In this document: positions 29,848 to 37,256 of the stretch, piece after piece
Layout of the letters: each line of letters starts with the position of its first letter
How positions within the stretch are numbered: position 1 is the first letter of the stretch
Source: Rheinheimera pacifica
GTDB taxonomy: Bacteria; Pseudomonadota; Gammaproteobacteria; Enterobacterales; Alteromonadaceae
Direction of reading: 5' to 3'
Assembly (NCBI RefSeq): GCF_024809855.1
Contig: NZ_JANUEM010000015.1
Coordinates: 1-64,000, forward strand
DNA length: 64,000 nucleotides
Notes under the pieces: model-generated
What the model was told of the DNA's origin: nothing
Database searches by the model: none
Seen by the model: the letters and a program-made list of their open reading frames with translations, nothing else
Translations under genes and position numbers: made by a program

Positions 29848-31020
29848 ATGCAGCTTAAATGGCTTAGCTCATTAACTCAGGTGACCGCACAGCAGTGGGA
29901 TATGTTGTTTATCAATAATACGCCACACGCTTACCCTTTTTGCCGGCATGCTTTTTTACTGGCGCTGGAGCAGGGCGGCAGTGTAGATAGTGTCCACCGC
30001 ACCAGCAAGCACAACCGCGGCTGGTATAGCCAACATTTGACATTATGGCAGGACAACATTTTGCTGGCTGCAGTACCTGGCTATATTAAAAGCCACTCCT
30101 ATGGCGAATACCTGTTCGACTGGCTAATTGCTGAGGCGTATCAGCAGCACAAACTGGCTTATTATCCGAAATGGATAGCCGCTATTCCCTTTACACCGGC
30201 AACCGGGCCCAGGCTTGGCCTGCTAAGTGCTGATCTTGCCGATAGCCTGTTGCCACTTGTTTGTGCAGCAATAAAGCAGCGAGTAGCAGCGAACGATTTT
30301 TGCAGCGCGCAATGGTTATATACAACAGCACCATTGCAACACAACCTGACAGAGCAGGGCTTTTTAGCGCGGCATGATGTGCAGTTTTTATGGCAAAACA
30401 GCGGTTATAAGCAATTTGATGATTTCTTGCAGCAGCTTAATGCCCGTAAGCGTAAACAAATCCGTCATGAGCGCCAAACCAACGGTTTTAGCATCAAAAC
30501 GCTGCATGGCAATGAGCTTAGTGCTGTGCATTGGCAGGCAGTTATCCGTTGTTATCAGGCTACCTATTTAAAACGCTCCGGCCATCATGGCTATATCAGC
30601 CCGCAAAGCTTTATTGCTTTGGCTGAAACCATGGCCGATAGCATCGTGGTATTTGCGGCTTTTAGCGGCGAAACAGAACAAGACATTGTTGCTGCTGCCC
30701 TGTGTTTTAAAAGCGCTGATACTTTGTACGGCCGATATTGGGGCACACTTATTGATGCCGAGCATTTGCATTTCGAGCTGTGTTATTACCAGGGTATTGA
30801 GTATTGCATTAAACATGGTCTGCGCTACTTTGATGCCGGTGCCCAGGGCGAGCATAAACTTAAACGCGGCTTTGAACCGGTAATGCGCTATGGTAGCTAC
30901 CTGTTTGCTGATACGCCGCTAAGTGGTGCAATAACAGCATATTTTCAGCAGGAAACTGAACACCTTAAAGCCTATAGTACGCAGGCGATGCAGGCTTTGC
31001 CCTATAAAAAGTCTAGCTAA
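29848..31020 (+). CDS. FemAB-like/GNAT acyltransferase (peptidogalycan biosynthesis family)
   Basis: 390 residues of the PF04339 type: paired GNAT folds with GDYLFD-like YGEYLFDWLIAEAYQ, LNARKRKQIRHERQ and YFDAGAQGEHKLKRGFEP, the typical C-terminal signature. Likely transfers an acyl or aminoacyl group; the substrate is unknown. Ends overlapping the convergent DUF938 gene by 4 bases. Confidence 0.88.
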   Translation: MQLKWLSSLTQVTAQQWDMLFINNTPHAYPFCRHAFLLALEQGGSVDSVHRTSKHNRGWYSQHLTLWQDNILLAAVPGYIKSHSYGEYLFDWLIAEAYQQHKLAYYPKWIAAIPFTPATGPRLGLLSADLADSLLPLVCAAIKQRVAANDFCSAQWLYTTAPLQHNLTEQGFLARHDVQFLWQNSGYKQFDDFLQQLNARKRKQIRHERQTNGFSIKTLHGNELSAVHWQAVIRCYQATYLKRSGHHGYISPQSFIALAETMADSIVVFAAFSGETEQDIVAAALCFKSADTLYGRYWGTLIDAEHLHFELCYYQGIEYCIKHGLRYFDAGAQGEHKLKRGFEPVMRYGSYLFADTPLSGAITAYFQQETEHLKAYSTQAMQALPYKKSS

Positions 31021-31634
31021 GCGCCAGTTCGGAAAAACTGCAGCAAACGGTTATTTGCCGGCATACTGTGATCGTGCTGTAGCGTAAAACCGGCGGCAGC
31101 GGCCAAAGCAACAACCGCAGCAATATCACGAATACCCATTGCCGGGTTGCGGCTTTTAAGTGACAGATTAAAGGCTTTATTACTATCACTGGTAAAGCGG
31201 CCGTTATAGTTAAAAGGGCCATAAATACAAAGCGTTGCTTGCTGTGTAGTTAAAGCGGTTAAGCGGCTGAAAAACTGCTTAACCACAGGCCACGGCATAA
31301 TATGCAGCGTATTGGCGCTAAACAGTGCGTCAAACTGCTGCTCTGGTAATGCATCGGTACTGATGTCCAGTTGCAATGGCAAGGGCAGGTTAGGCAAGGC
31401 TGCACGGCGCAGCCTTTCGGTTAAATCAGGCAAGTACATCGCCTGATCCGACGCCTGCCAGCGCAAATGTGGCAAAGCAGCGGCAAAATGCACCGCATGC
31501 TGGCCGGTACCGCTGCCCACTTCCAACACCTTACTGCAATTAGAAAAGGCTTGCTGCAACACCGCTAAAATGGGCGCTTTGTTGTTTTCGCAAGCCTGGG
31601 AGAAAGGCAGTTCGGTTTGCATTAATTTGGTCAC
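31017..31634 (-). CDS. DUF938 SAM-dependent methyltransferase
   Basis: 205 residues. Starts with the family signature ENNKAPILAVLQQAF, followed by the SAM loop VLEVGSGTGQHAVHFA (about 36-51) and LRWQASDQ. Class I methyltransferase fold; substrate unknown. It lies three bases downstream of the outer-membrane barrel gene on the same strand, so the two may be co-transcribed. Confidence 0.9.
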   Translation of the reverse strand: MTKLMQTELPFSQACENNKAPILAVLQQAFSNCSKVLEVGSGTGQHAVHFAAALPHLRWQASDQAMYLPDLTERLRRAALPNLPLPLQLDISTDALPEQQFDALFSANTLHIMPWPVVKQFFSRLTALTTQQATLCIYGPFNYNGRFTSDSNKAFNLSLKSRNPAMGIRDIAAVVALAAAAGFTLQHDHSMPANNRLLQFFRTGA

Positions 31635-31637
31635 CTA

Positions 31638-32279
31638 TCAGAAATTCAGTGCAACGCCGGTGCCCAGCAAAGAAGCATCACTATCGAACTGATAGTTAAT
31701 GTATAAATCGATCATTGGCGTAACGCGATAACGCGCCGAGATATCGCCAAAAGTACTACTGTCACTGCCTGAGCTGTCGTTATAACGCAGCGCTGCTGAC
31801 AATTCCAGACTCTGGATCACAAGATAACGAAAACCAGCACTGGCCTGGAAGCCATTGAACGTTTGTTTTTCAAAATTAACCACTCCCATTTCTGAGCGCA
31901 CATAGCCAGCTTCAATAAAAGAATCTATGTTTTTAGCTACTGCCTGACGCACACCTAAGCCTACAACTAATTCAGACGCTTCCAGCTCAAGCCCCACAAT
32001 ATCATCAAGGACAATATCACCTGATACATCATAGTAAGAAGCATGCAGGTACAAGTTATCAGACAACAGATAACGGGCATTTAGCTGATAACCATCAAGA
32101 TCTACGTCATCATTACCTATATTTTTAATCGTTGCTTTGGCATAACCAGCACCTACGTAATTCCAGTTAATATCAGACTTAGCAGCCTGTTTCCAGCCAA
32201 TATTTGACGTATTGGCTTGTGCAGCAAAAGCAGAGCAGCCTAAAGCAGTCAGAGCCAGGCCAGCGATAATTGACTTCAT
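31638..32279 (-). CDS. outer-membrane beta-barrel protein (OmpA/porin-like fold)
   Basis: 213 residues from ATG at 32279, which has AGAGG upstream and begins a clear signal peptide (MKSIIAGLALTALGCSAFAAQA). About eight amphipathic strands follow, and the chain ends with the barrel-typical LGTGVALNF (terminal Phe). Similar to small surface barrels of unknown function in Alteromonadales. A longer frame to 32453 has no ribosome site and would hide the signal peptide. Confidence 0.85.
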   Translation of the reverse strand: MKSIIAGLALTALGCSAFAAQANTSNIGWKQAAKSDINWNYVGAGYAKATIKNIGNDDVDLDGYQLNARYLLSDNLYLHASYYDVSGDIVLDDIVGLELEASELVVGLGVRQAVAKNIDSFIEAGYVRSEMGVVNFEKQTFNGFQASAGFRYLVIQSLELSAALRYNDSSGSDSSTFGDISARYRVTPMIDLYINYQFDSDASLLGTGVALNF

Positions 32280-32424
32280 AAAACCTCTGTTGTGATCTAA
32301 GGGAAATAAACGCAAACAGAGTAGCATCTTTGCAGCAAATAAGTGAACATGTTCAATAAAGTATTGTAGTATCAGCGTCATGCTACAAGCAGGCTTAATG
32401 TGGCACGGTTGATAAAGGAGAGTT

Positions 32425-33072
32425 ATGAATAGCGTCCGACAATGCGACGACAATATTGACGAAGTTAGGGATGTCTTTGACGTTATTGAACGCTTTTCTA
32501 ATCAAAGAAAAATTCCAATAATTAAAAACACCCATGCCTGGGAGCAGAGAATAGGCGGTGTGTTTCTGGTTACTTTGGCCGTTTCACTTGTCACGCTGGT
32601 AATAGCGCCAGAATGGTTGATTTATTCGGGCGCAATTTGTTTGCTCGCAGCATTTGCGTACGCTGTAGCGCAAATCCTTAGTTTTGGCATTTTTTATAAT
32701 CAACCATTGTCGGGTTACAGCAAACTGGCCAGTATAAGAACTCACAATAGAATGGACTTTATAGATTACCTTGCGTCATTTTCAGAGGATTCATTGAATG
32801 AAGTTAAGCGTACCATCGAGAAGGACTATGAAACGATCGATAAACGAATAGGCTTTTTGATTGGTGTCATTGATAAAACAGGGCTAATACCGGCAGCAAT
32901 AGCACTGATTTTTGCAATCCAACAACAAGGTGGCATTTTATCGGGCATCCTATACGGAACCGCGATAGCGATGTACGCCACAGCTTTTTTAGGTAAAAGG
33001 GCCATTGAAGTAATGAAGTCTAATGCTGAATGTATAGAGCTAGCGTTGAACTTGCAGAAGGAAGAGAAATAG
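32425..33072 (+). CDS. uncharacterised membrane protein beside the dif array
   Basis: 215 residues with two central helices (about 44-87) and two more near 150-190, plus a charged N-terminus and a coiled segment around 118-142 (SLNEVKRTIEKDYETIDKRI). Strong AAGGAG ribosome site. I do not recognise it. It is outside the leftmost XerD half-site and may be chromosomal, but it sits exactly at the boundary of the accessory region. Topology recalls small cargo membrane proteins; no function is proposed. Confidence 0.75.
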   Translation: MNSVRQCDDNIDEVRDVFDVIERFSNQRKIPIIKNTHAWEQRIGGVFLVTLAVSLVTLVIAPEWLIYSGAICLLAAFAYAVAQILSFGIFYNQPLSGYSKLASIRTHNRMDFIDYLASFSEDSLNEVKRTIEKDYETIDKRIGFLIGVIDKTGLIPAAIALIFAIQQQGGILSGILYGTAIAMYATAFLGKRAIEVMKSNAECIELALNLQKEEK

Positions 33073-33104
33073 CACATGAGCACTTACAATCAACTGTAAA
33101 CGCA

Positions 33105-33116
33105 ATTCAACATAAT
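33105..33116. other. XerD-arm half-site A (left edge of the inovirus array)
   Basis: ATTCAACATAAT differs at one base from the XerD arm plus first centre base of dif (ATTTAACATAAT). No XerC arm follows: the next bases form a terminator hairpin. Probably the left junction of the oldest insertion. A 12-mer alone could be chance; the repeated layout with site B raises confidence. Confidence 0.5.
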
Positions 33117-33118
33117 AG

Positions 33119-33143
33119 AAAAACGGACTTATGCCCGTTTTTT
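33119..33143 (+). terminator. terminator adjacent to half-site A
   Basis: Stem AAAAACGG/CCGTTTTT with an eight-base loop and T-tail, downstream of the membrane protein gene at 32425-33072. Confidence 0.8.
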
Positions 33144-33165
33144 AATGCATTTAATCTAACCATTA

Positions 33166-33381
33166 TTAAGATCTACGCCTCCCGACGAGAATAGTGGGCT
33201 TAATTGAAGTATGAGATTTTACATAAACATCAATTTCAGCGCTTTCATGATTAGAAGGATAGATGGAATCTACAATGAACTCGATTTCAGAAAACTCAAG
33301 AACGTCACCAATTTCAGGACGTTTAGGTAAGTCATGAATTTCAGACCTACCGTTATAAAAACAGATGTTGAATGCTTGCAT
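33166..33381 (-). CDS. small uncharacterised protein
   Basis: 71 residues from the ATG at 33381 (MQAFNICFYNGRSEIHDLP), which has GAGG six bases upstream. Predicted mainly beta, with FSEIEFIVDSIYPSNHESAEIDVYVKSHT split by charged turns. No family recognised. By position it corresponds to the accessory gene next to the left end of a decayed inovirus. Confidence 0.6.
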   Translation of the reverse strand: MQAFNICFYNGRSEIHDLPKRPEIGDVLEFSEIEFIVDSIYPSNHESAEIDVYVKSHTSIKPTILVGRRRS

Positions 33382-33511
33382 GGTCAACCTCAAATTTGCC
33401 GGTCAATATTTAACCAAGATGATTGTGACACCCAAAAACAAAAAGATCAAATAATTCTTTAAAATCAGCTACTTGTTAATCTTTAATTAACCAATAAAAA
33501 TTAATTTAGGG

Positions 33512-33671
33512 TTAACTCAAACCATCTGAGAAGTCCTGAACTAAACGATTTAAATAGTCAGCAGTATGCAGGAGCATTTTGTATTTAGCGCCCTGGTAAT
33601 GTCTCGTAGCTTTTTCCGTGTTGCTTTAAGCTTGCTCGGCTGTCCACTTACAGCGCCATAGCATGGCAATG
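33512..33671 (-). pseudogene. degenerate DUF3653 gene fragment (copy 1)
   Basis: Clearly homologous at DNA level to the 3' third of the intact gene at 36230-36679 (shared segments include cagcagtatgca and cattttgtattt). Reading on minus gives MLWRCKWTAEQA then a stop, and one-base indels shift frame before the conserved tail, which ends AKYKMLLHTADYLNRLVQDF. Only the C-terminal part survives. A relic of an older phage of the same family. Confidence 0.85.
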
Positions 33672-33679
33672 AGGCAGTT

Positions 33680-34138
33680 TCACAACGAACTTAATCTGGA
33701 AGTAATCAAATCGGTCATATTTTTCAATTTTTCTTTTGCTACCTTTTCAGATGATTGAATCCTTTCCAAATACTTACTAAATCGGTAATCCAAATGTTGG
33801 ATGTCATTAAAACGATAGTTATTTATAGAAAGTTCCAGGTCTTCACGGATAGATGTTATATGGTCTTTATAGCTACGGAATTCTTGAGCGATAGCATTTA
33901 GTTCATCTAATTGAGCTTTAATCACAAATGCCTTGCTAGGTGAAAGAACCGAGATATTAACTCTAACGCTTTCAAAATCATGGATTATCATCGACCATAC
34001 GCCTTCAGCTCTGATTATTTTCAGTAATAATTGAGTTTTAAGGCTTCCAAGTGAAAGCATATTGTCGCGTTGCCAAATTTTTATGCTTAAAATAAGACTA
34101 ATAATCGATATAGTTAACGCAAAATATTCCATAAACAC
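33680..34138 (-). CDS. uncharacterised single-pass membrane protein with coiled coil
   Basis: 152 residues. One N-terminal helix (about 5-20, ALTISIISLILSIKIW) followed by a long, charged, mostly helical cytoplasmic region (about 60-150). Unknown family. It lies between the two decayed DUF3653 copies, like the accessory genes next to the intact copy. Intact and AT-rich, so possibly still functional cargo. Confidence 0.6.
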   Translation of the reverse strand: MFMEYFALTISIISLILSIKIWQRDNMLSLGSLKTQLLLKIIRAEGVWSMIIHDFESVRVNISVLSPSKAFVIKAQLDELNAIAQEFRSYKDHITSIREDLELSINNYRFNDIQHLDYRFSKYLERIQSSEKVAKEKLKNMTDLITSRLSSL

Positions 34139-34144
34139 CTAAAT

Positions 34145-34304
34145 TTAGCCCTTAAAATCTTTAACCAATCTATTTAGGTAATCTGCAGTATGCAACAACA
34201 TTTTGTACTTAGTGCCGCTGGTTCTGTCCTTTTCCCTTGCCGCCTTGTGAGCTGTTCTGCTGTCCATTTACGCCAGCCGTGGGTAATTGGCAGGTAGTCT
34301 ACGT
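34145..34304 (-). pseudogene. degenerate DUF3653 gene fragment (copy 2)
   Basis: Second relic of the gene at 36230-36679. On minus it reads DYLPITHGWR fused directly to KWTAEQ, so about 28 residues between those motifs are deleted, then a frameshift before the tail KYKMLLHTADYLNRLVKDF. A different set of lesions from copy 1 shows independent decay, so at least two older insertions. Confidence 0.85.
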
Positions 34305-34516
34305 TATCTGGCAAGACAGCAGCAAATTGATGGGTGAGGGCGATGAACCGCCGTTAATGCTTAAAATATGTTAAATACTTGCGCTATTGGCTGACTGCGA
34401 GTTATGTTCTACGCGAATTCACAACAACTCACAAGCTGCAAGGACGTGCCAATGTCGGTTTTTCTGTATGCTATTAAAGTGTTTAACTCAGTTTTCATCA
34501 TTAGCAGGTATTTAGT
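34305..34516. other. non-coding remnant between relic and membrane gene
   Basis: About 210 bases with no convincing coding sequence, RNA or repeat. AT-rich just before the next gene; probably holds its promoter and eroded phage DNA. Confidence 0.5.
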
Positions 34517-35188
34517 TTGGAACATCTAACATCAGACTTAGTTAACACACATTGGTTAATTGCTGCGGTAGTTATCAGCATTTCATTGGTATCAGGGCTG
34601 ATTAAAGTTATCAGAGCCGTCATCGATACTCACGACGAACTGTATTTAAAACGTGATCTAAAACGGCTAGCCGAGGTTAAAGCCAATATTTCTGTTGATT
34701 CAAAGGTCGCGGAATATCTTGATAAACGTATTGAAGAAGAAGCTTTTGTGTTGGCATCTGGCATTCGTGCATCAATGGAAAACGCAGACATGCTGAGGGA
34801 GTTATATTTGAAAAACTTTCTCACCAGTAGACAGTTAAAGCGCATTGCGAAGTACGTCAGACCAATAAACGGCAAAATTGCCATTGAATTTGGCTGGTTT
34901 GATAAGAGCCAAACGTTTTATTCTTTTTGGGCGTCGATAATTTTATTCATTTTGGGCTTCAGTGGTATCGTGCCGCTAATAGCAGAGCCAAGCTTGCTTC
35001 ATGCTTTGTTTGCTATAACAATGTTTGGCGTAGCGCTATCACTTATCTGGTTTGTTGGTTCAGACTTTCAGCGGTATAAAACCTTGTACTTTGTCTGGTG
35101 CAGGCTGAAAACAGAGAACCAGCTTGCAAACCCTGATTTAGAAGTTAAGACGAAGGGGGTTTATACGCCAACTTATCAATTCAATTAG
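34517..35188 (+). CDS. uncharacterised membrane protein, putative inovirus cargo
   Basis: 223 residues with one N-terminal helix (about 12-34), a long charged helical middle (EELYLKRDLKRL-like, residues 40-110), and two further helices (about 133-155 and 160-180). TTG start (codon 34517). No recognised domain. Sits between the second phage relic and half-site B, hence likely carried by an older element. Unlike the phage genes it is on +. Confidence 0.6.
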   Translation: MEHLTSDLVNTHWLIAAVVISISLVSGLIKVIRAVIDTHDELYLKRDLKRLAEVKANISVDSKVAEYLDKRIEEEAFVLASGIRASMENADMLRELYLKNFLTSRQLKRIAKYVRPINGKIAIEFGWFDKSQTFYSFWASIILFILGFSGIVPLIAEPSLLHALFAITMFGVALSLIWFVGSDFQRYKTLYFVWCRLKTENQLANPDLEVKTKGVYTPTYQFN

Positions 35189-35264
35189 TGGATGGCGATG
35201 GTAGTAACACAGATAAATAGAAATCACGTAAAAGGCTAGCATGCCTTATTGGTTGCAACTGTCA

Positions 35265-35276
35265 ATTTAACATAAT
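35265..35276. other. XerD-arm half-site B (left end of the intact prophage)
   Basis: ATTTAACATAAT matches the dif XerD arm exactly, but the following centre and XerC positions do not. It lies inside a hairpin-forming inverted repeat, GTCAATT-TAACAT-AATTGAC (35261-35280), and is followed by a terminator. This is what a spent junction left by single-strand Xer integration would look like. Confidence 0.6.
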
Positions 35277-35290
35277 TGACGTTTGCATAG

Positions 35291-35312
35291 CGGGGCTTAA
35301 AGCCCCGTTTTT
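35291..35312 (+). terminator. terminator next to half-site B
   Basis: Stem CGGGGCT/AGCCCCG with a three-base loop and TTTTT tail. Half-site A has a terminator in the same relative place. Confidence 0.8.
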
Positions 35313-35515
35313 GTACGTTTGTTATGGCATTTGGTACAGAAAGGAACTTCTTGACCATTAACCTTGTACCAATATCGGTTCTGTTTCATTGTTAAATATC
35401 TACCACAAGAGCCGCAGTTACTAAGTCTGGGGCTGGAGTGATAGATAATAAATCCAACGACCATTATTACAAATACAAAACCATAGCCAATTAGATTAGC
35501 AACCTCACTTGTCAT
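35297..35515 (-). CDS. small membrane-anchored zinc-ribbon-like protein
   Basis: 72 residues: one helix (about 9-25) then CGSC (34-37) and CTKC (60-63) cysteine pairs suitable for a structural zinc site. No known family. Phage-end accessory gene; its 3' end overlaps the terminator at 35291-35312. Function unknown. Confidence 0.6.
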   Translation of the reverse strand: MTSEVANLIGYGFVFVIMVVGFIIYHSSPRLSNCGSCGRYLTMKQNRYWYKVNGQEVPFCTKCHNKRTKTGL

Positions 35516-35637
35516 AATTAAAATCCTTTTTCTTCAATGCAGTAATTTTACATAGCTAATTTGACGTATTCTATAAAGACACTACAGTACTAGGTGTTCT
35601 TGAAAAGAACTATCAATTTATTTTATAAGGAAATTAC

Positions 35638-35850
35638 ATGACAACTTACTACGTAAATGATAATCCGCAAAACACTCCAAGCAAAGAGCACGAAGTACAT
35701 ACAGCGGGTTGCAGTTGGCTAAGTCTTGCAACGAACAAAAGCTATCTGGGAGAATTTAGCAGCTGTAAAGAAGCTGTAGCTGCTGCAAAAAGAAAATACA
35801 GTAGTGTGGATGGGTGTAAACATTGTAGTCCGGCATGCCACACTAGATAA
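35638..35850 (+). CDS. small Cys/His-rich protein of a widespread unnamed family
   Basis: 70 residues with the pattern HxxGC...YLGEFSSCKEAVAAAK...DGCKHCSPACHT, five Cys and conserved His, likely metal-binding. I recall short proteins of this pattern in many bacteria, without known function. Preceded by AAGGAAATTAC and an AT-rich promoter region. Opposite strand to the phage genes, so a separately expressed cargo gene. Confidence 0.7.
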   Translation: MTTYYVNDNPQNTPSKEHEVHTAGCSWLSLATNKSYLGEFSSCKEAVAAAKRKYSSVDGCKHCSPACHTR

Positions 35851-35856
35851 CCATAA

Positions 35857-35873
35857 GGGGGCTTTAAGCCCCC
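35857..35873. terminator. shared hairpin between two convergent cargo genes
   Basis: GGGGGCTT/AAGCCCCC around one base, between the + gene ending 35850 and the - gene ending 35877. T-tail weak on both sides. Confidence 0.6.
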
Positions 35874-35876
35874 GTC

Positions 35877-36224
35877 TTAATGGGAAATAGTAAGATTTAT
35901 ATCGTAAACATGTGAGTATGCTTCAGGAATCATTTCAAATGGTGAGGCAGAAACAATGCCCTTGATGATCATGGCGCTGTACTGAGGATCACAATTCAAA
36001 GCCGAAATACTGGTAATTCCACCGTCAGGAGAAAGTTTAAGATTAACCATACAAGTTAAACCAGCTGGCAAAACAGGCTTAAACTTCTGAATCTGGTTCC
36101 TAATTAAAACGGTGTTGTAAACAACAGCATTAACCATCTGACAGCGGTTAGGTTTGTAGCAATACTCATACTTTTTTTCTAACTCAGGTGCAGCAAGCAG
36201 CAAAGAAAAAACTAGTTCTATCAT
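35877..36224 (-). CDS. TolA C-terminal-domain-like protein, putative phage receptor decoy
   Basis: 115 residues. After a short N-terminal hydrophobic stretch (ELVFSLLLAAP), the rest matches TolA domain III: PAGLTCMVNLKLSPDGGITSI corresponds to AGKTCTLRIKLAPDGMLLDI of E. coli TolA, followed by DPQYSAMII against DPALCQAAL and a closing VYDINLTI strand. Two cysteines fall close to the TolA-III disulfide. There is no TolA membrane anchor or long helical domain II. It lies 5 bases after the DUF3653 gene and is probably co-expressed. TolA-III is the receptor for filamentous phage pIII, so a periplasmic copy might block superinfection. The signal peptide is weak (no basic residues), so export is unproven. 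Confidence 0.7.
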   Translation of the reverse strand: MIELVFSLLLAAPELEKKYEYCYKPNRCQMVNAVVYNTVLIRNQIQKFKPVLPAGLTCMVNLKLSPDGGITSISALNCDPQYSAMIIKGIVSASPFEMIPEAYSHVYDINLTISH

Positions 36225-36229
36225 AAGGT

Positions 36230-36679
36230 TTAGCCGGTTCCATCGGTAAAGTCCTGTACCAGCCTATTAAGATAATCAGCAGTATGCAACAGCATTTTGT
36301 ATTTGGTGCCACTGGTGATGTCTGAGAGCTTTTCCCGTGTGGTTTTAAGCTGCTTTGATGACTGTTCTGCTGCCCACTTGTAGCGCCATATCATAGCAAC
36401 GTCACCGGCCGTACAGCTACCGTGTGGTGTGTGCAATATGCCGTCTTTGTCTATGCTGCAATGCCGCCAGCCGTGCGTTAGTGGCAGATAACCAGAGTTG
36501 TGTACGGCAAGGTATCGGTAGGCTGACGGGTGCGGGGTATTTGTTTCATACCAGCGTTTGGCGGTTTGCTCTGTAACGCCGAAAAATTCTGCAGCTAACT
36601 TGTGCTTTTTTTCCCAAAAACCAAATGCAGATGTATACATCTGCCTGAAGTCTGGTAACGATGCTTTTTTAGGCAACAT
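36230..36679 (-). CDS. DUF3653 phage regulator
   Basis: 149 residues. The helix-turn-helix-like segment KLAAEFFGVTEQTAKRWYETNTPHP (split here as residues about 27-51) and the conserved YLPLTHGWRHC and GDVAMIWRYKW are typical of DUF3653 proteins of Vibrio-type filamentous phages. Probably a transcriptional regulator of the phage. Ends 5 bases before the TolA-like gene. Two decayed paralogues lie at 33.5 and 34.1 kb. A GGAACTAGTTCC palindrome 30 bases upstream may be its operator. Confidence 0.85.
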   Translation of the reverse strand: MLPKKASLPDFRQMYTSAFGFWEKKHKLAAEFFGVTEQTAKRWYETNTPHPSAYRYLAVHNSGYLPLTHGWRHCSIDKDGILHTPHGSCTAGDVAMIWRYKWAAEQSSKQLKTTREKLSDITSGTKYKMLLHTADYLNRLVQDFTDGTG

Positions 36680-37256
36680 ACGTCTGAATTACTCCCTGAA
36701 AAGCGACCGGAACTAGTTCCAGTACCTTAAAGGGGTAATTATTGTTAGCTTTTGCAAAATAGTCCTTATGAAACAATGATATATGTTTAGTGGTAGTGGT
36801 TTTCCGCTACAGTAAAGTGTGTAGTTCTACTGCGGATGTCCGCACTCAGTTCGAGTGTAACAGGAACTCGAACTTTCGCCGCTGCTCAACACTGCCAAAA
36901 TCCACTCCTTTTTAGCCCCAAAAATCGCAGACGCGCAGACGCGCCGAGAATGTGAAAAAACGCGCTTAGGCGCGGGGCCGGAGACGGCCAAGAAAACGCA
37001 GCAAGCTGCGAGACGCTAACGCGATCTAATGCGTGCCTGCGGCACTGCTTTTTATGCCAGCTGCGCTGGCTAGGGGTTCGGCAGGGCGCGAACCGGCGCC
37101 GGATTGGCCGCCAGTCCTGCGAACGCGAAAAAGCCCTGTGCCGCTCACAGCTGGGTTGGCTCCCGTTGCGCGCGCTCCTCCGTCGCGTGCTCACTGCAAA
37201 GGGGCGTTGCCCCTTTACCCCATAGCACAACTGCCGCTTGCTCGCGCTTGCCGCCC
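36680..37256. other. phage intergenic region with hairpins and GC-rich block, candidate replication origin
   Basis: 577 bases between Zot and DUF3653. Left part: the GGAACTAGTTCC palindrome (36709-36720), then three hairpins in a row: GTAGTGG/CCGCTAC (36793-36810), TGCGGA/TCCGCA (36831-36844) and AGTTCGAGT/ACTCGAACT (36848-36874). These are candidates for the plus-strand nick site and packaging or complementary-strand signals. Right part (about 36910-37256) is strikingly GC-rich with repeats such as CGCAGACG and a strong AAAGGGGC/GCCCCTTT hairpin (37198-37216). Reading frames through it are Arg/Ser-rich and look accidental. Confidence 0.7.

Noticed and set aside
31638-32453. Longer N-terminus for the outer-membrane barrel
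   Set aside because: The extra 58 residues have no ribosome site and precede a clear signal peptide starting at 32279.
32425-33072. Treating the membrane protein as part of the phage
   Set aside because: It lies left of the outermost XerD half-site and has its own terminator; kept as a neighbour only.
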